From: Pseudomonas piscis
GTDB taxonomy: Bacteria > Pseudomonadota > Gammaproteobacteria > Pseudomonadales > Pseudomonadaceae
Length of the DNA: 64,000 bases
Assembly (NCBI RefSeq): GCF_009380155.1
Contig: NZ_WHUV01000005.1
Coordinates: forward strand, 62,001-126,000
Direction of reading: 5' to 3'
A model generated the notes under the pieces. The model ran no database searches and was not told the origin of the DNA. It saw nothing but the letters and a program-made list of their open reading frames with translations. The position numbers and the translations under genes are program-made. This document shows, in pieces, positions 1 through 8,420 of this stretch; within the stretch, counting starts at the first letter, position 1, and the number at the start of each line of letters is the position of its first letter.

Positions 1-193
1 GGAAACGGTCGTGCCAGGCCGGGCCGTTGGCCACCAGCGAATCCCAGCGGCCACTGCGCCAGGCCTCGGCGATGCGCTTGCGCTCCAGCACCAGGTGCGG
101 CACGCCCAGCTTGCCCAGGTGCTCGCTCATGGCCACGCCGGCCTGGCCCGCACCCACCACCAGGGTATCCACGTGTATTTGTTCAACGCTCAT
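1..193 (-). CDS. FAD-dependent monooxygenase-like oxidoreductase (5' part only)
   Basis: Only the first 64 codons are present; the gene runs off the left edge. It starts at the ATG complementary to 191-193. The N-terminus carries a dinucleotide-binding motif VVGAGQAG around residues 12-19, followed by an acidic strand end LVLERKR, as in flavin-containing monooxygenase and thioredoxin reductase-like oxidoreductases. The segment RWDSLVANGPAWHDRF resembles flavoprotein monooxygenases of the CzcO/FMO type. Cytoplasmic FAD enzyme with unknown substrate. It is transcribed away from the polyamine genes. FAD binding is well supported; the exact family cannot be settled from this fragment. Confidence 0.7.
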   Translation of the reverse strand, partial: MSVEQIHVDTLVVGAGQAGVAMSEHLGKLGVPHLVLERKRIAEAWRSGRWDSLVANGPAWHDRF

Positions 194-377
194 GTCTGTG
201 TCCTTCTGCGAGACGGCAGGCACCGGCGGAAGGCTCGGCGCCTTGTTTCAGAACCCGGGTTGTCAAGTCGGATGCGCAGATGGTGCGACAGGCGTTGGCG
301 CAGGAAAATTACTAAATATGTGCTCGCTGGAGAGCAAAAAACGAGGCAGCTTGCGTGGGACATTCAGTGCTTGACCG

Positions 378-480
378 GCGGCCGCTACGCGCCCGTGCGC
401 AGCCTGCGGCAGTGGCTACAGGGCCTGCCTCGATGATCGGGTCCATGCCTGTGGTCGCTGCCGCGCCAAGGCCCGCAGGG
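378..480. repeat. Degenerate pair of inverted extragenic repeats
   Basis: Bases 378-420 match the window's recurrent element, core GCGCAGCCTGCGGCAG followed by TGGCTACA. Bases 449-480 are an inverted, partly deleted copy (TCGCTGCCGCGCCAAGG). Further copies lie at 28591-28690, 37737-37801 and 41455-41568. The 414-bp gap at 194-607 otherwise shows only an AT-rich stretch near 300-345 that could hold promoters for the two divergent genes. Confidence 0.7.
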
Positions 481-607
481 CCTTCGGCCACCGCCCTGCC
501 CCGTACAAGCGAGGCCGTCCGGCGAAAATCCATTTCCGTGCTTTCGATCTGTGGGCACTGAAGGCACAATGCGTACCTTTTTGGCTGGCCCTGCCGGAGA
601 TCGCCCA

Positions 608-1705
608 ATGATCAAGACGCCTTACTACCTCATCGACAAACAGAAGCTGCTGGTCAACATGCAGAAGATCGCCTATGTGCGCGAGCAATCCGGCGCCAAG
701 GCCCTGCTGGCCCTCAAATGCTTCGCTACCTGGTCGGTGTTCGACCTGATGCAGCAGTACATGGACGGCACCACTTCCTCGTCGCTGTACGAGCTCAAGC
801 TGGGCCGGCAGAAGTTCGCGGGCGAGACCCATGCCTACAGCGTGGCCTGGGCCGACGATGAGATCGAGGAAATGCTCGATAACTGCGACAAGATCATCTT
901 CAACTCCATCGGCCAGCTGCAGCGCTTCGCCGAACAGTCCGCTGGCAAGGTCCGCGGCCTGCGGGTCAACCCCCAGGTAAGCAGCTCCGACTACCTGCTG
1001 GCCGACCCGGCTCGTCCATTCAGCCGCCTGGGCGAATGGGACCCGGCGAAGATCGAGCAAGTGATCGAGCAGATCAGCGGCTTCATGTTCCACAACAATT
1101 GCGAGAACGGCGACTTCGGCCTGTTCGATCAGATGCTGAACCACATCGAGGAGCGCTTCGGCCACCTGCTGCACAAGGTCGAATGGGTCAGCCTGGGCGG
1201 CGGCATCCACTTCACCGGCGAAGACTATGCCCTGGATGCGTTCTGCGCCCGGCTCAAGGCCTTCTCCGAAAAGTACGGCGTGCAGGTGTACCTGGAGCCC
1301 GGCGAAGCGGCGATCACCCAGAGCGCCTCGCTGGAAACCACCGTGCTCGACACCCTGTACAACGGCAAGCACCTGGCGGTGGTGGACAGCTCCATCGAAG
1401 CGCACATGCTCGACCTGCTGATCTATCGCCTCAATGCCAAGATGGCCCCCAACGACGGCGAGCACACCTACATGGTCTGCGGCAAGTCGTGCCTGGCCGG
1501 CGACATCTTCGGCGAGTACCAATTCGAGCGTCCGCTGGCCATCGGCGATCGACTGTCGTTCGTTGACGCGGCGGGTTACACCATGGTCAAGAAAAACTGG
1601 TTCAACGGTCTGAAAATGCCGTCCATCGTCGTGAAACAACTCGACGGTAGTGTCGAAGTGGTTCGCGAGTTTGGTTTCGAAGACTACCTGTCCAGCCTTT
1701 CCTGA
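608..1705 (+). CDS. nspC: Carboxynorspermidine decarboxylase
   Basis: PLP-dependent fold-III decarboxylase of 365 residues, converting carboxynorspermidine or carboxyspermidine to norspermidine or spermidine. The PLP lysine is K37 in LALKCFATW. The glycine-rich phosphate-binding motif SLGGGIHF and the C-terminal VCGKSCLAGD motif of the alanine-racemase/ornithine decarboxylase fold are present. Of several in-frame starts, ATG 608 is chosen because GGAGA lies at 596-600. The saccharopine dehydrogenase-type partner begins 31 bp downstream, so the two genes form the alternative carboxyspermidine polyamine branch. Which polyamine is made in vivo cannot be told from the sequence. Confidence 0.92.
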   Translation: MIKTPYYLIDKQKLLVNMQKIAYVREQSGAKALLALKCFATWSVFDLMQQYMDGTTSSSLYELKLGRQKFAGETHAYSVAWADDEIEEMLDNCDKIIFNSIGQLQRFAEQSAGKVRGLRVNPQVSSSDYLLADPARPFSRLGEWDPAKIEQVIEQISGFMFHNNCENGDFGLFDQMLNHIEERFGHLLHKVEWVSLGGGIHFTGEDYALDAFCARLKAFSEKYGVQVYLEPGEAAITQSASLETTVLDTLYNGKHLAVVDSSIEAHMLDLLIYRLNAKMAPNDGEHTYMVCGKSCLAGDIFGEYQFERPLAIGDRLSFVDAAGYTMVKKNWFNGLKMPSIVVKQLDGSVEVVREFGFEDYLSSLS

Positions 1706-1736
1706 ACGGGCAGGTAATTAAGGAGAAGTAAGTAAA

Positions 1737-2981
1737 TTGAAGAAGAATGTTCTTATCATTGGTGCAGGAGGTGTCGCCAAGGTGGTGGCCCACAAGTGCG
1801 CGCAGCACAACGACGAACTCGGTCGTATTGCTATCGCGTCGCGCAACATCTCCAAATGCCAGGCCATCATCGAAAGCGTAAAGGCCAAGGGCAGCCTCAA
1901 GGTGCCCGCCGATATCCAGGCCTTCTCGCTTGACGCTCTGGATGTCGAGGCGACCAAGGCGCTGATCCGCGAGACCGAATCGCAGATCGTCATCAACGTC
2001 GGTTCCGCCTTCCTCAACATGTCGGTGCTGCGTGCCTGCATCGATACCGGCGTGGCCTACCTGGACACCGCGATCCACGAAGAGCCGGGCAAGATCTGCG
2101 AGACCCCACCGTGGTACGGCAACTACGAGTGGAAACATCTCGAGGAATGCCAGCAGAAGAACGTCACCGCCATCCTCGGCGTGGGCTTCGATCCGGGCGT
2201 GGTCAACGCCTACGCTGCCCTGGCCAAGCAACAGCATTTCGACCGCATCGACTCGATCGACATTCTCGACGTCAATGCCGGTTCCCATGGCAAGTATTTC
2301 GCCACCAATTTCGACCCGGAAATCAATTTCCGCGAATTCACCGGACAGGTGTGGAGCTGGCAGGACAGCCAGTGGACCAGCAACACCATGTTCGAAGTCA
2401 AGCGTACCGACGACCTGCCAGTGGTGGGCTCGCAAAACCTGTACCTGACCGGCCACGATGAAGTGCACTCGCTGTCCAAGAACCTGCAAGTGCCCAACGT
2501 ACGCTTCTGGATGAGCTTCGGCGAGCATTACATCAACGTGTTCACCGTGTTGAAGAACCTGGGCCTGCTCTCCGAGCAGCCGGTCAAGACCGCTGAAGGC
2601 CTGGAAGTGGTGCCGCTCAAAGTGGTCAAGGCCGTACTGCCCGACCCGGCCTCCCTGGCCCCGGGCTACACCGGCAAGACCTGCATCGGCGACCTGGTCA
2701 AGGGCACCAAGGACGGCCAGCCGCGCGAGGTGTTCATCTACAACGTGGCCGACCACGAGGAAGCCTACGCCGAGACCGACAGCCAGGGCATTTCCTACAC
2801 CGCAGGCGTGCCGCCAGTCGCCGCCGCCCTGCTGGTGGCCCGTGGCGAGTGGGATGTGCAGCGCATGGTCAACGTCGAGGAGCTGGCGGCCGAGCCGTTC
2901 CTCAAGGCGCTGGACGTGATGGGCCTGCCGACCCGCATCAAGGACGAGCATGGCGACCGTCCGTGGGACGCCGCCATCTAA
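1737..2981 (+). CDS. Carboxynorspermidine synthase (saccharopine dehydrogenase family)
   Basis: Protein of 414 residues with an N-terminal Rossmann motif IIGAGGVAKVV (residues 7-17) and the saccharopine dehydrogenase-type fold. In this family it condenses aspartate semialdehyde with a diamine and reduces the imine with NADPH to give carboxynorspermidine or carboxyspermidine, the substrate of the nspC product upstream. The start is TTG at 1737, chosen because AGGAGAAG at 1721-1728 is a strong, well-spaced ribosome site and no ATG suits. Very probably co-transcribed with nspC. Saccharopine dehydrogenase sensu stricto is unlikely given the pairing. Confidence 0.88.
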   Translation: MKKNVLIIGAGGVAKVVAHKCAQHNDELGRIAIASRNISKCQAIIESVKAKGSLKVPADIQAFSLDALDVEATKALIRETESQIVINVGSAFLNMSVLRACIDTGVAYLDTAIHEEPGKICETPPWYGNYEWKHLEECQQKNVTAILGVGFDPGVVNAYAALAKQQHFDRIDSIDILDVNAGSHGKYFATNFDPEINFREFTGQVWSWQDSQWTSNTMFEVKRTDDLPVVGSQNLYLTGHDEVHSLSKNLQVPNVRFWMSFGEHYINVFTVLKNLGLLSEQPVKTAEGLEVVPLKVVKAVLPDPASLAPGYTGKTCIGDLVKGTKDGQPREVFIYNVADHEEAYAETDSQGISYTAGVPPVAAALLVARGEWDVQRMVNVEELAAEPFLKALDVMGLPTRIKDEHGDRPWDAAI

Positions 2982-3191
2982 GGTAGTCCCGAACGCAGGG
3001 GACGCCCGCCGCGGCGCCCCCTGCCCCGCCGGCGACACATCTTTCGTTTGTGCGCCGCTTTTGCATTTCTGTGCGACAGTTCCCCTTTCCGGGGCTCCCG
3101 CAGCCCTCCTGCGCAGTGTTAGCTTGGCAAGGTTTCTGTCTGGCCTATCAGACATTCCCTACCCACCTCCTGCAAAGGAATGCCCTGCGTA

Positions 3192-4931
3192 ATGGACTTT
3201 TCCCTCAAGCACCTGGCCACCGCCACCCTGATGCTCGCCAGCCTGTCGGCGTTCGCCAACGTCGCCCAGGCCAACATCACGCCGCAACAGAGCGCGGCCA
3301 TCCTCAAGAACTTCAACGACGCCTCGGTCAAGGACTTCCGCCAGTTCATCGGTGAGGTCGCCAAGAGCCAGCCGGGCAAGAGCGCCCACCTGACCCCGGC
3401 CATCGATGGCTTCCTGGCCGGCAAGACGCTCTCGGCCGAGCAGCAGAACGAGATCCACCGTCTGCTTGGGCTCTATGCCCGGGTCAAGTACGGCAAGGCC
3501 GCCACTGAAACCCTGCGCGAACTGGTAGCCATCCCCACCTTCCGCGTGGACGGCGTGCCCCAGCACGAGAACCCGGAATTCCTCAAGATCGCCGACAAGA
3601 TCAAGGGCCTGGCCCAAGACTTCGGCCTGGCGTTTCGCAATGTCGACAACCGCGTCTACGAGATCTCCCTGCCCGGCAGTGGCGACGAAGTAGTGGGCAT
3701 CCACGCCCACGCCGACGTGGTGCCGGTCACCCCGGAGAACTGGGTGCTGCAGGACGGTACCCGGCTCGACCCGTTCAAGGTCACGCTGATCGGCGACCGG
3801 ATGTACGGGCGCGGCACCGAGGATGACAAGAACGGCATCGTGGTGGCGCTCTACGCCATGAAGATCGTCAAGGAAGAGCAGTTGCCCCTGGCCCGCAACT
3901 TCAAGCTGCTGGTGGACACCACCGAGGAAACCAGCGGCGATGCCATCCCCTACTACTTCGAACACAACCCGGTGCCCAACTACAACCTGGCGCTCGATGG
4001 CGGCTACCCGGTGGTGATCGCCGAGAAAGGCTACGGCACCGTGATGGCGACCTTCCCCCAGCGCGCCGCCGAGGGCAAGGGCGCGCAGATCACCCACTTG
4101 ACCGGCGGCCTGGCCACCAACCAGATCCCCTCCACCTCGGTGGCGACCCTGGTGACCGAGCAGCCAGCCGAACTGGTGGCCAGCCTGCAGAAGGCCGGGG
4201 CCGAGTACGTCAAGCGCCACGGCGGCAACTTCAAGATCGACGCCCGGGTGCAAGGCAAGGACGTGCTGCTGACCGTCACCGGCGTGTCCGCCCACTCCTC
4301 CGAGCCCGAGTCCGGGGTCAACCCGGTGGCGCGGATGCTGGACTTCGTCCACGGCCTGGAGGGCAAGGTGGCGCTCAAGCACAACTCGTTCACCGACGCC
4401 GCGCACTACCTCGCCGACAACTGGGGCCTGGACTACGAAGGCAAGAAGCTGGGCGTGGGCTTCTCGGACGCCTTCATGGGCCCGCTGACCACCTCGCCGA
4501 CCCTGGTCAGCGTGGATGACAAGGCGCTGAAGGTCGCGGTGAACCTGCGCGTGCCCAAGGGCAAGGCGCCAGAGGCGCTGAAGGCGCAGATCAGCGACAA
4601 GCTGGAGGCCTGGAGCAAGCAGAACCAGGTGGCGGTGCAGTTCAATACCTCGGTCGCCGCGCCGATGTACCGCAATCCCGAGGGCGAATGGGTCAAGGCG
4701 CTGCTGGACGTGGCCAGCGAGAACCTGGGCATGGCCCACAAGTTCGGCACCTCCGCCGGGGCGACCTCGGTACATGAACTGCCCAACGGCGTGCAATTCG
4801 GCCTGGCGCGTCCGGAGGTGAAATACACCGGCCACACCGACAACGAGTTCAAGACCGTGGAGCAGTTCCTGCTGGACCTGCAGATCGTCACCGAGATGGT
4901 CGGCCGGGTCGGACAGCTGCCCAAGCTCTAG
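3192..4931 (+). CDS. Secreted M20-family dipeptidase
   Basis: Zinc aminoacyl-dipeptidase of 579 residues with an N-terminal signal peptide ending near AQA (residues 25-27). Metal-ligand motifs of the M20 family are visible: HAHADVVP (H173, D175), GRGTEDDKNG with the bridging Asp, and the TTEETSGD glutamates. The central GVSAHSSEP segment belongs to the dimerisation lid. Start ATG 3192 is preferred over ATG 3180 because AGGA at 3176-3179 leaves no spacing for the earlier start. Longer than typical PepV-type enzymes because of the leader and an N-terminal extension of about 100 residues. Probably digests peptides in the periplasm. Confidence 0.85.
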   Translation: MDFSLKHLATATLMLASLSAFANVAQANITPQQSAAILKNFNDASVKDFRQFIGEVAKSQPGKSAHLTPAIDGFLAGKTLSAEQQNEIHRLLGLYARVKYGKAATETLRELVAIPTFRVDGVPQHENPEFLKIADKIKGLAQDFGLAFRNVDNRVYEISLPGSGDEVVGIHAHADVVPVTPENWVLQDGTRLDPFKVTLIGDRMYGRGTEDDKNGIVVALYAMKIVKEEQLPLARNFKLLVDTTEETSGDAIPYYFEHNPVPNYNLALDGGYPVVIAEKGYGTVMATFPQRAAEGKGAQITHLTGGLATNQIPSTSVATLVTEQPAELVASLQKAGAEYVKRHGGNFKIDARVQGKDVLLTVTGVSAHSSEPESGVNPVARMLDFVHGLEGKVALKHNSFTDAAHYLADNWGLDYEGKKLGVGFSDAFMGPLTTSPTLVSVDDKALKVAVNLRVPKGKAPEALKAQISDKLEAWSKQNQVAVQFNTSVAAPMYRNPEGEWVKALLDVASENLGMAHKFGTSAGATSVHELPNGVQFGLARPEVKYTGHTDNEFKTVEQFLLDLQIVTEMVGRVGQLPKL

Positions 4932-4942
4932 CCTTCCCCTTG

Positions 4943-4966
4943 GCACTGGCCCGCGGGGGCCAGTGC
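4943..4966. terminator. Bidirectional hairpin between convergent genes
   Basis: Perfect 10-bp inverted repeat GCACTGGCCC / GGGCCAGTGC with a GCGG loop, between the M20 peptidase stop (4931) and the desaturase stop (4974). No long U-tract follows on either strand, so termination efficiency is uncertain. Confidence 0.6.
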
Positions 4967-4973
4967 ACCTGCC

Positions 4974-5939
4974 TCAGTCGCCCGCAGCGTCCTGCGCCGG
5001 GCGGCTGACATCCCGCAGCACCGCGATATAGCCCCGGTAAAGGTTCTCCACCGGCAGCAGCCCTCGGGCCGCCAGCTGGCGATGGGCGCTGCGCAGGTGA
5101 TAGAAGGGTATGCGCACGTAGAGATGGTGTTCGATGTGGTAGTGGATCCCGTGGGGGCCGAAGACGAAGGTCTGCCAGTTGGGCGCCACGATGCTGCGGG
5201 CGTTCTGGCTCTGGTCGGCGTTGGCGGGCAACCCCGCATGCTCGAGGATCGCCCGCACGCGCCCCATCAGCGGCAACAAGGTAATGGCCGGCAGCAACCA
5301 CAACCCCAGGTAGAGCCATGGGTGTCCGGACCAGGCCAGCAGTCCCAGCAGCAAGCCATTGCCCACCAGCATCGACAGGACTTCGCCGAACACTTGGCGC
5401 GCCGACTTGTCGACCCTGGGCAGGCAGTGGCGGTAGTCGCCGCGAACCAGCTTGAAGGCGCTGATGAAGTACCCCACCCCACACAGGTCCGCCGCCAGGC
5501 GCAAGGCCAGGCGCCGCCGAGGCAGCGGATAGTCCCCGATGCCGAACACCGCCACCACCGGGTCATCGTGCAGCATGGGCTGGCGATGGTGCTTGAGGTG
5601 CCCGGCCCGATAGGTGCGCAGGGAAAGGAACAACGGACCGGCGGCCAGCCATTGGCCGACCAGGTCATTGGCCGACTGACGACGCAACAGCACGCCATGG
5701 GCGCTCTCGTGCATGATCACCGCCAGCGCCAGCTGGCTGCGGGCGATGACCAGCGCCGCCAGCAGGTATGTCAGGGGGTGCGGCCAATATGCGGCACAGG
5801 CGAATGCCGCACCGATCAGGCCCCAGTCGGCCAGCAACGCCAGCAGGCCGATCCACGGCTTGAGGACGAACCACTCGGCGGCAGGGGTAAAGGTGCGCAA
5901 TGCCAGGTTGGCCCCGGCACGCGATTCAAGCTGGGACAC
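4974..5939 (-). CDS. Membrane fatty-acid desaturase
   Basis: Integral membrane di-iron desaturase or hydroxylase of 321 residues. All three histidine boxes are intact: HESAH (77-81), HLKHH (114-118) and HYHIEHH (266-272). Hydrophobic segments lie at about 30-70, 185-205 and 205-225. Introduces a double bond or hydroxyl into an acyl chain; the chain and position are unknown. It is the last gene of a six-gene leftward operon and overlaps the PAP2 gene by 14 bp, so translation is probably coupled. Its company (PAP2 phosphatase, two glycosyltransferases, second di-iron protein) suggests a specialised lipid rather than bulk membrane desaturation. Confidence 0.88.
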   Translation of the reverse strand: MSQLESRAGANLALRTFTPAAEWFVLKPWIGLLALLADWGLIGAAFACAAYWPHPLTYLLAALVIARSQLALAVIMHESAHGVLLRRQSANDLVGQWLAAGPLFLSLRTYRAGHLKHHRQPMLHDDPVVAVFGIGDYPLPRRRLALRLAADLCGVGYFISAFKLVRGDYRHCLPRVDKSARQVFGEVLSMLVGNGLLLGLLAWSGHPWLYLGLWLLPAITLLPLMGRVRAILEHAGLPANADQSQNARSIVAPNWQTFVFGPHGIHYHIEHHLYVRIPFYHLRSAHRQLAARGLLPVENLYRGYIAVLRDVSRPAQDAAGD

Positions 5940-6546
5940 GGCGAATGCTCCCTTGTCGGTGAGTGGCCAAGGCGCAGGCCAGGGCCAGTAGCAGACCGCC
6001 AGCGACGTCGACCAGGGTGTGCTGCTTGAGGGTCAGGGTCGACAGGCAGATCAACAGGCCGCTGCCGGCGACCAGCCATTTGCCACGCCGGCCCCACAGT
6101 GCTCGGCAGGCCAGGCAAGTCACGGTTACATGCAGGCTGGGAAAACCGTTGCAGGCCAGGTCCAGTTGCCACATCCGGCTCAGTCGCTGCTGCAGGAAAC
6201 CGCTGCCGAGCACGCCGAGATCCGGCCGGGGTACCTGCTCGGGAAACAGCCAGAAGCACAACAGGCCCACGACGAAGGCGATGCCGGTTGCGTTGCGCAA
6301 GGCCTTGAAGCCCTGTTGGCTGGCGTAGGCCGCCGCCAACAGGACAAAGGGAAAGAACAGCACGTAGAGGAACCAGGACTGGGCCACGAAAGGAATCAGC
6401 TCATCCAGCGGCGTGATCCAGTGGTAACGCGGCGTGACCAGGCGCTGCAGGCCGATGAACGCACCCAGCCCCAGCAGCAAGCCGAACGCCGCCGCCAGGG
6501 CCTGCCGAGGATTGGCAGCCCCGAGACGCGGCCAGGAGCCGGTCAT
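5926..6546 (-). CDS. PAP2-superfamily membrane phosphatase or phosphotransferase
   Basis: Six-helix membrane protein of 206 residues. The catalytic PAP2 motifs are GFPSLH (134-139) and a late TLKQHTLVDVAGG (H176, D180). The spacing and the CNGFPSLHV signature resemble the inositol-phosphorylceramide synthase/LpxT-like branch, which acts on lipid phosphates at the outer face of the inner membrane. It follows the GT-B glycosyltransferase after 51 bp and overlaps the desaturase. Likely role: removing or moving a phosphate from a lipid or polyprenyl intermediate made by the operon. The substrate is inferred only. Confidence 0.82.
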   Translation of the reverse strand: MTGSWPRLGAANPRQALAAAFGLLLGLGAFIGLQRLVTPRYHWITPLDELIPFVAQSWFLYVLFFPFVLLAAAYASQQGFKALRNATGIAFVVGLLCFWLFPEQVPRPDLGVLGSGFLQQRLSRMWQLDLACNGFPSLHVTVTCLACRALWGRRGKWLVAGSGLLICLSTLTLKQHTLVDVAGGLLLALACALATHRQGSIRRVPA

Positions 6547-6597
6547 GGCTGTCGGCTCGCCGCAGGCATGGGGACATGGCGACTCAAGGCGGCGCCC

Positions 6598-7689
6598 TCA
6601 CAAGCCAAGCAGATGGTTGGCCCAGGCATCGATCCGTGCCTGGGCCCGCTGGTTGCCCGACATCACGTCAGGCGCTGGGGCGAGCGCGCTCAATTGCTGC
6701 GCCGCCGCGCTCACCTGGCGCCGAAAGTCGGCAATGTCGCCGCGCCAGGTCACTACCCGGTGCAGCAGTTGCAACTGGCTGGCCCGGGCGGCATTGCTGG
6801 TCTGCTCCGGCTGGTCGCTCACCACCAGGATGATCGGCCGCTGGTAGACCCGGGCGATGGACAGCGCCGCCATGCCCGGTGCCGATACCAGCAGTTGCGC
6901 CCGGGCCGCGCGGCTGGCCCAGTGCGGGTCGACCCCGAGCCAGCCGTTGCGCCCGGCATAACCCTCGCCCACCAGGTGCCGATCCAGGCCGGCATCGCCC
7001 AGGCCGGCCTCCAGGGCATCGGCCAGCCCGGGTTCGCGAAAGTGCGGATTGAGGTACACCGCCGCACCCACCGCGTCCGGTTCCTGCACCACCTCGGCCA
7101 GGGCCACCGGGGTCGGCAGGCGATACAGCGCTCGGGCCACGGTATCGTCGATCTCGTAGGCAAAATCGTGCTCGATGCGCGCCCGCGCAGCGTTGATCTG
7201 GCGCCCGACGATCCAGGCGAACAGCCGCCCGAACTGCCGTGGCCACATGCCGTCGAAGTTGTTCAGCAACGCCACCTTCAGGCTCGCGCCGTACACATGC
7301 ACCACCTTGCGCCGCCAGCCCGGCAGCATGCCCATGTACAGCAACGCCGGGTGGAAGGAGTCGTTGACCACCAGCTCCACGCCGCGCAAACGGCGCCGCA
7401 GCTGGAGGATATCGCGCAGCATCCGCCCGGGACGGAACAGGTACTGGGCGACATTGCGATTGGTGGCCCGGCGCAGCATGTTCTGCTGGCTGTCGAATTG
7501 CACCGCATAGTGGCGGGAAAGGACCTCGGCCTGGACCCCGAAACTGTGCAGGAAGCGCTGGCCCTGGTCCGACGTGGTCAGCACCTCGACCTGGGCGCCG
7601 GCCGCGCGCAGCGCATGCACCAACAACTGCGCGCGCATCAGGTGGCCACGGGCATCAGCGGTGGCGAGATAAAGAATGCGTGGAGTCAT
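6598..7689 (-). CDS. GT-B fold glycosyltransferase (MurG/GT28-like)
   Basis: Protein of 363 residues. The N-terminus ILYLATADARGHLMRAQLL is the acceptor-side signature of GT28-like enzymes (glycine-rich loop plus His in GHLMRA). A C-terminal donor-binding region reads LLVSAPGMAALSIARVYQRP, matching the 'G..S..E' nucleotide-sugar site only loosely. No signal peptide; likely membrane-associated in the cytoplasm. It starts four bases into the end of the ferritin-like gene (ATGA overlap at 7686-7689), so the two are translationally coupled. Family assignment is moderate; donor and acceptor are unknown. Confidence 0.68.
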   Translation of the reverse strand: MTPRILYLATADARGHLMRAQLLVHALRAAGAQVEVLTTSDQGQRFLHSFGVQAEVLSRHYAVQFDSQQNMLRRATNRNVAQYLFRPGRMLRDILQLRRRLRGVELVVNDSFHPALLYMGMLPGWRRKVVHVYGASLKVALLNNFDGMWPRQFGRLFAWIVGRQINAARARIEHDFAYEIDDTVARALYRLPTPVALAEVVQEPDAVGAAVYLNPHFREPGLADALEAGLGDAGLDRHLVGEGYAGRNGWLGVDPHWASRAARAQLLVSAPGMAALSIARVYQRPIILVVSDQPEQTSNAARASQLQLLHRVVTWRGDIADFRRQVSAAAQQLSALAPAPDVMSGNQRAQARIDAWANHLLGL

Positions 7690-8420
7690 CGAATGGCGCC
7701 GCGCCCACCGCCCAGCACCCAGCCAGCCAGGTACATCGCCAGGGCACCGGTCACGCCAAAGCTCGCATCGACCCGGCGGATATCCTTGAGCAGGCGCGCC
7801 AGGTGCACGGTTTCATGGGGGGCGACAATGCGTTGCAAGGTGCCCTGGCACAGGCGCACATGGGCTTTTTCATCGGCCAGGACCTGCGACAGCAACGGAT
7901 ACAGCCCATGCTCGGCGCCGATGACCGCGCAGTGGCGGCTCAGCACCCGTTGCGCCATCTGTTCGGCACACAGGCCGGTGGCATAGGCCGGCACCAGCAG
8001 GCCATGCTCGAAATGCCCCGCATAGCGACGGGCCAGGCGCTGCCAGCGCAGGATCTTGCGCCGGCTGAGCCAATCCGGTTCCAGGCGTGCCGTACCTTCG
8101 CCGCCACGTTCGCCCAGGGCCGCGGCGAACAGCGTCACGTGCCGTTGCTCATCGGCCAGGTGCCGCTCGACCTGGCGCTCGAGCCAGGGTGGCGACTGCG
8201 GCAGCAACTCATCCAGCAGTGCACGTTCGGTGGCATCCTCCCCAGCCAGGTAGATACGCAGCAGCAAGCGCTCCCCACGCACGCTGCGATGCAGGCGCTG
8301 CAGGGCGACGCGCTTGATGCGATCCACCAGGCGCGCCTGTACGGCTCCCAACCCACGGGGCCGGGGCATGTCCAGGCAACTGAAGTCCGCTTGGCTTGCA
8401 AGCGCTTCGCCAGCACTCAT
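7686..8420 (-). CDS. Ferritin-like di-iron protein
   Basis: Helical soluble protein of 244 residues with two ExxH motifs, E91-QR-H94 in HLADEQRHVTLF and E184-KA-H187 in LADEKAHVRLC. Glu residues on the alternate helices, such as E153, complete a four-helix di-iron pattern. No signal peptide is seen. I know no characterised member with this neighbourhood. A di-iron oxygenase or hydroxylase acting on a lipid or sugar intermediate fits better than iron storage, because it sits between a glycosyltransferase and an exported protein with ATGA overlaps on both sides. Function is inferred from fold and context only. Confidence 0.62.
   Translation of the reverse strand: MSAGEALASQADFSCLDMPRPRGLGAVQARLVDRIKRVALQRLHRSVRGERLLLRIYLAGEDATERALLDELLPQSPPWLERQVERHLADEQRHVTLFAAALGERGGEGTARLEPDWLSRRKILRWQRLARRYAGHFEHGLLVPAYATGLCAEQMAQRVLSRHCAVIGAEHGLYPLLSQVLADEKAHVRLCQGTLQRIVAPHETVHLARLLKDIRRVDASFGVTGALAMYLAGWVLGGGRGAIR

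Noticed and set aside
3159..4946. 595-codon frame antisense to the M20 dipeptidase
   Set aside because: The sense frame has a signal peptide, ribosome site and intact metal-binding motifs; the antisense frame has none.
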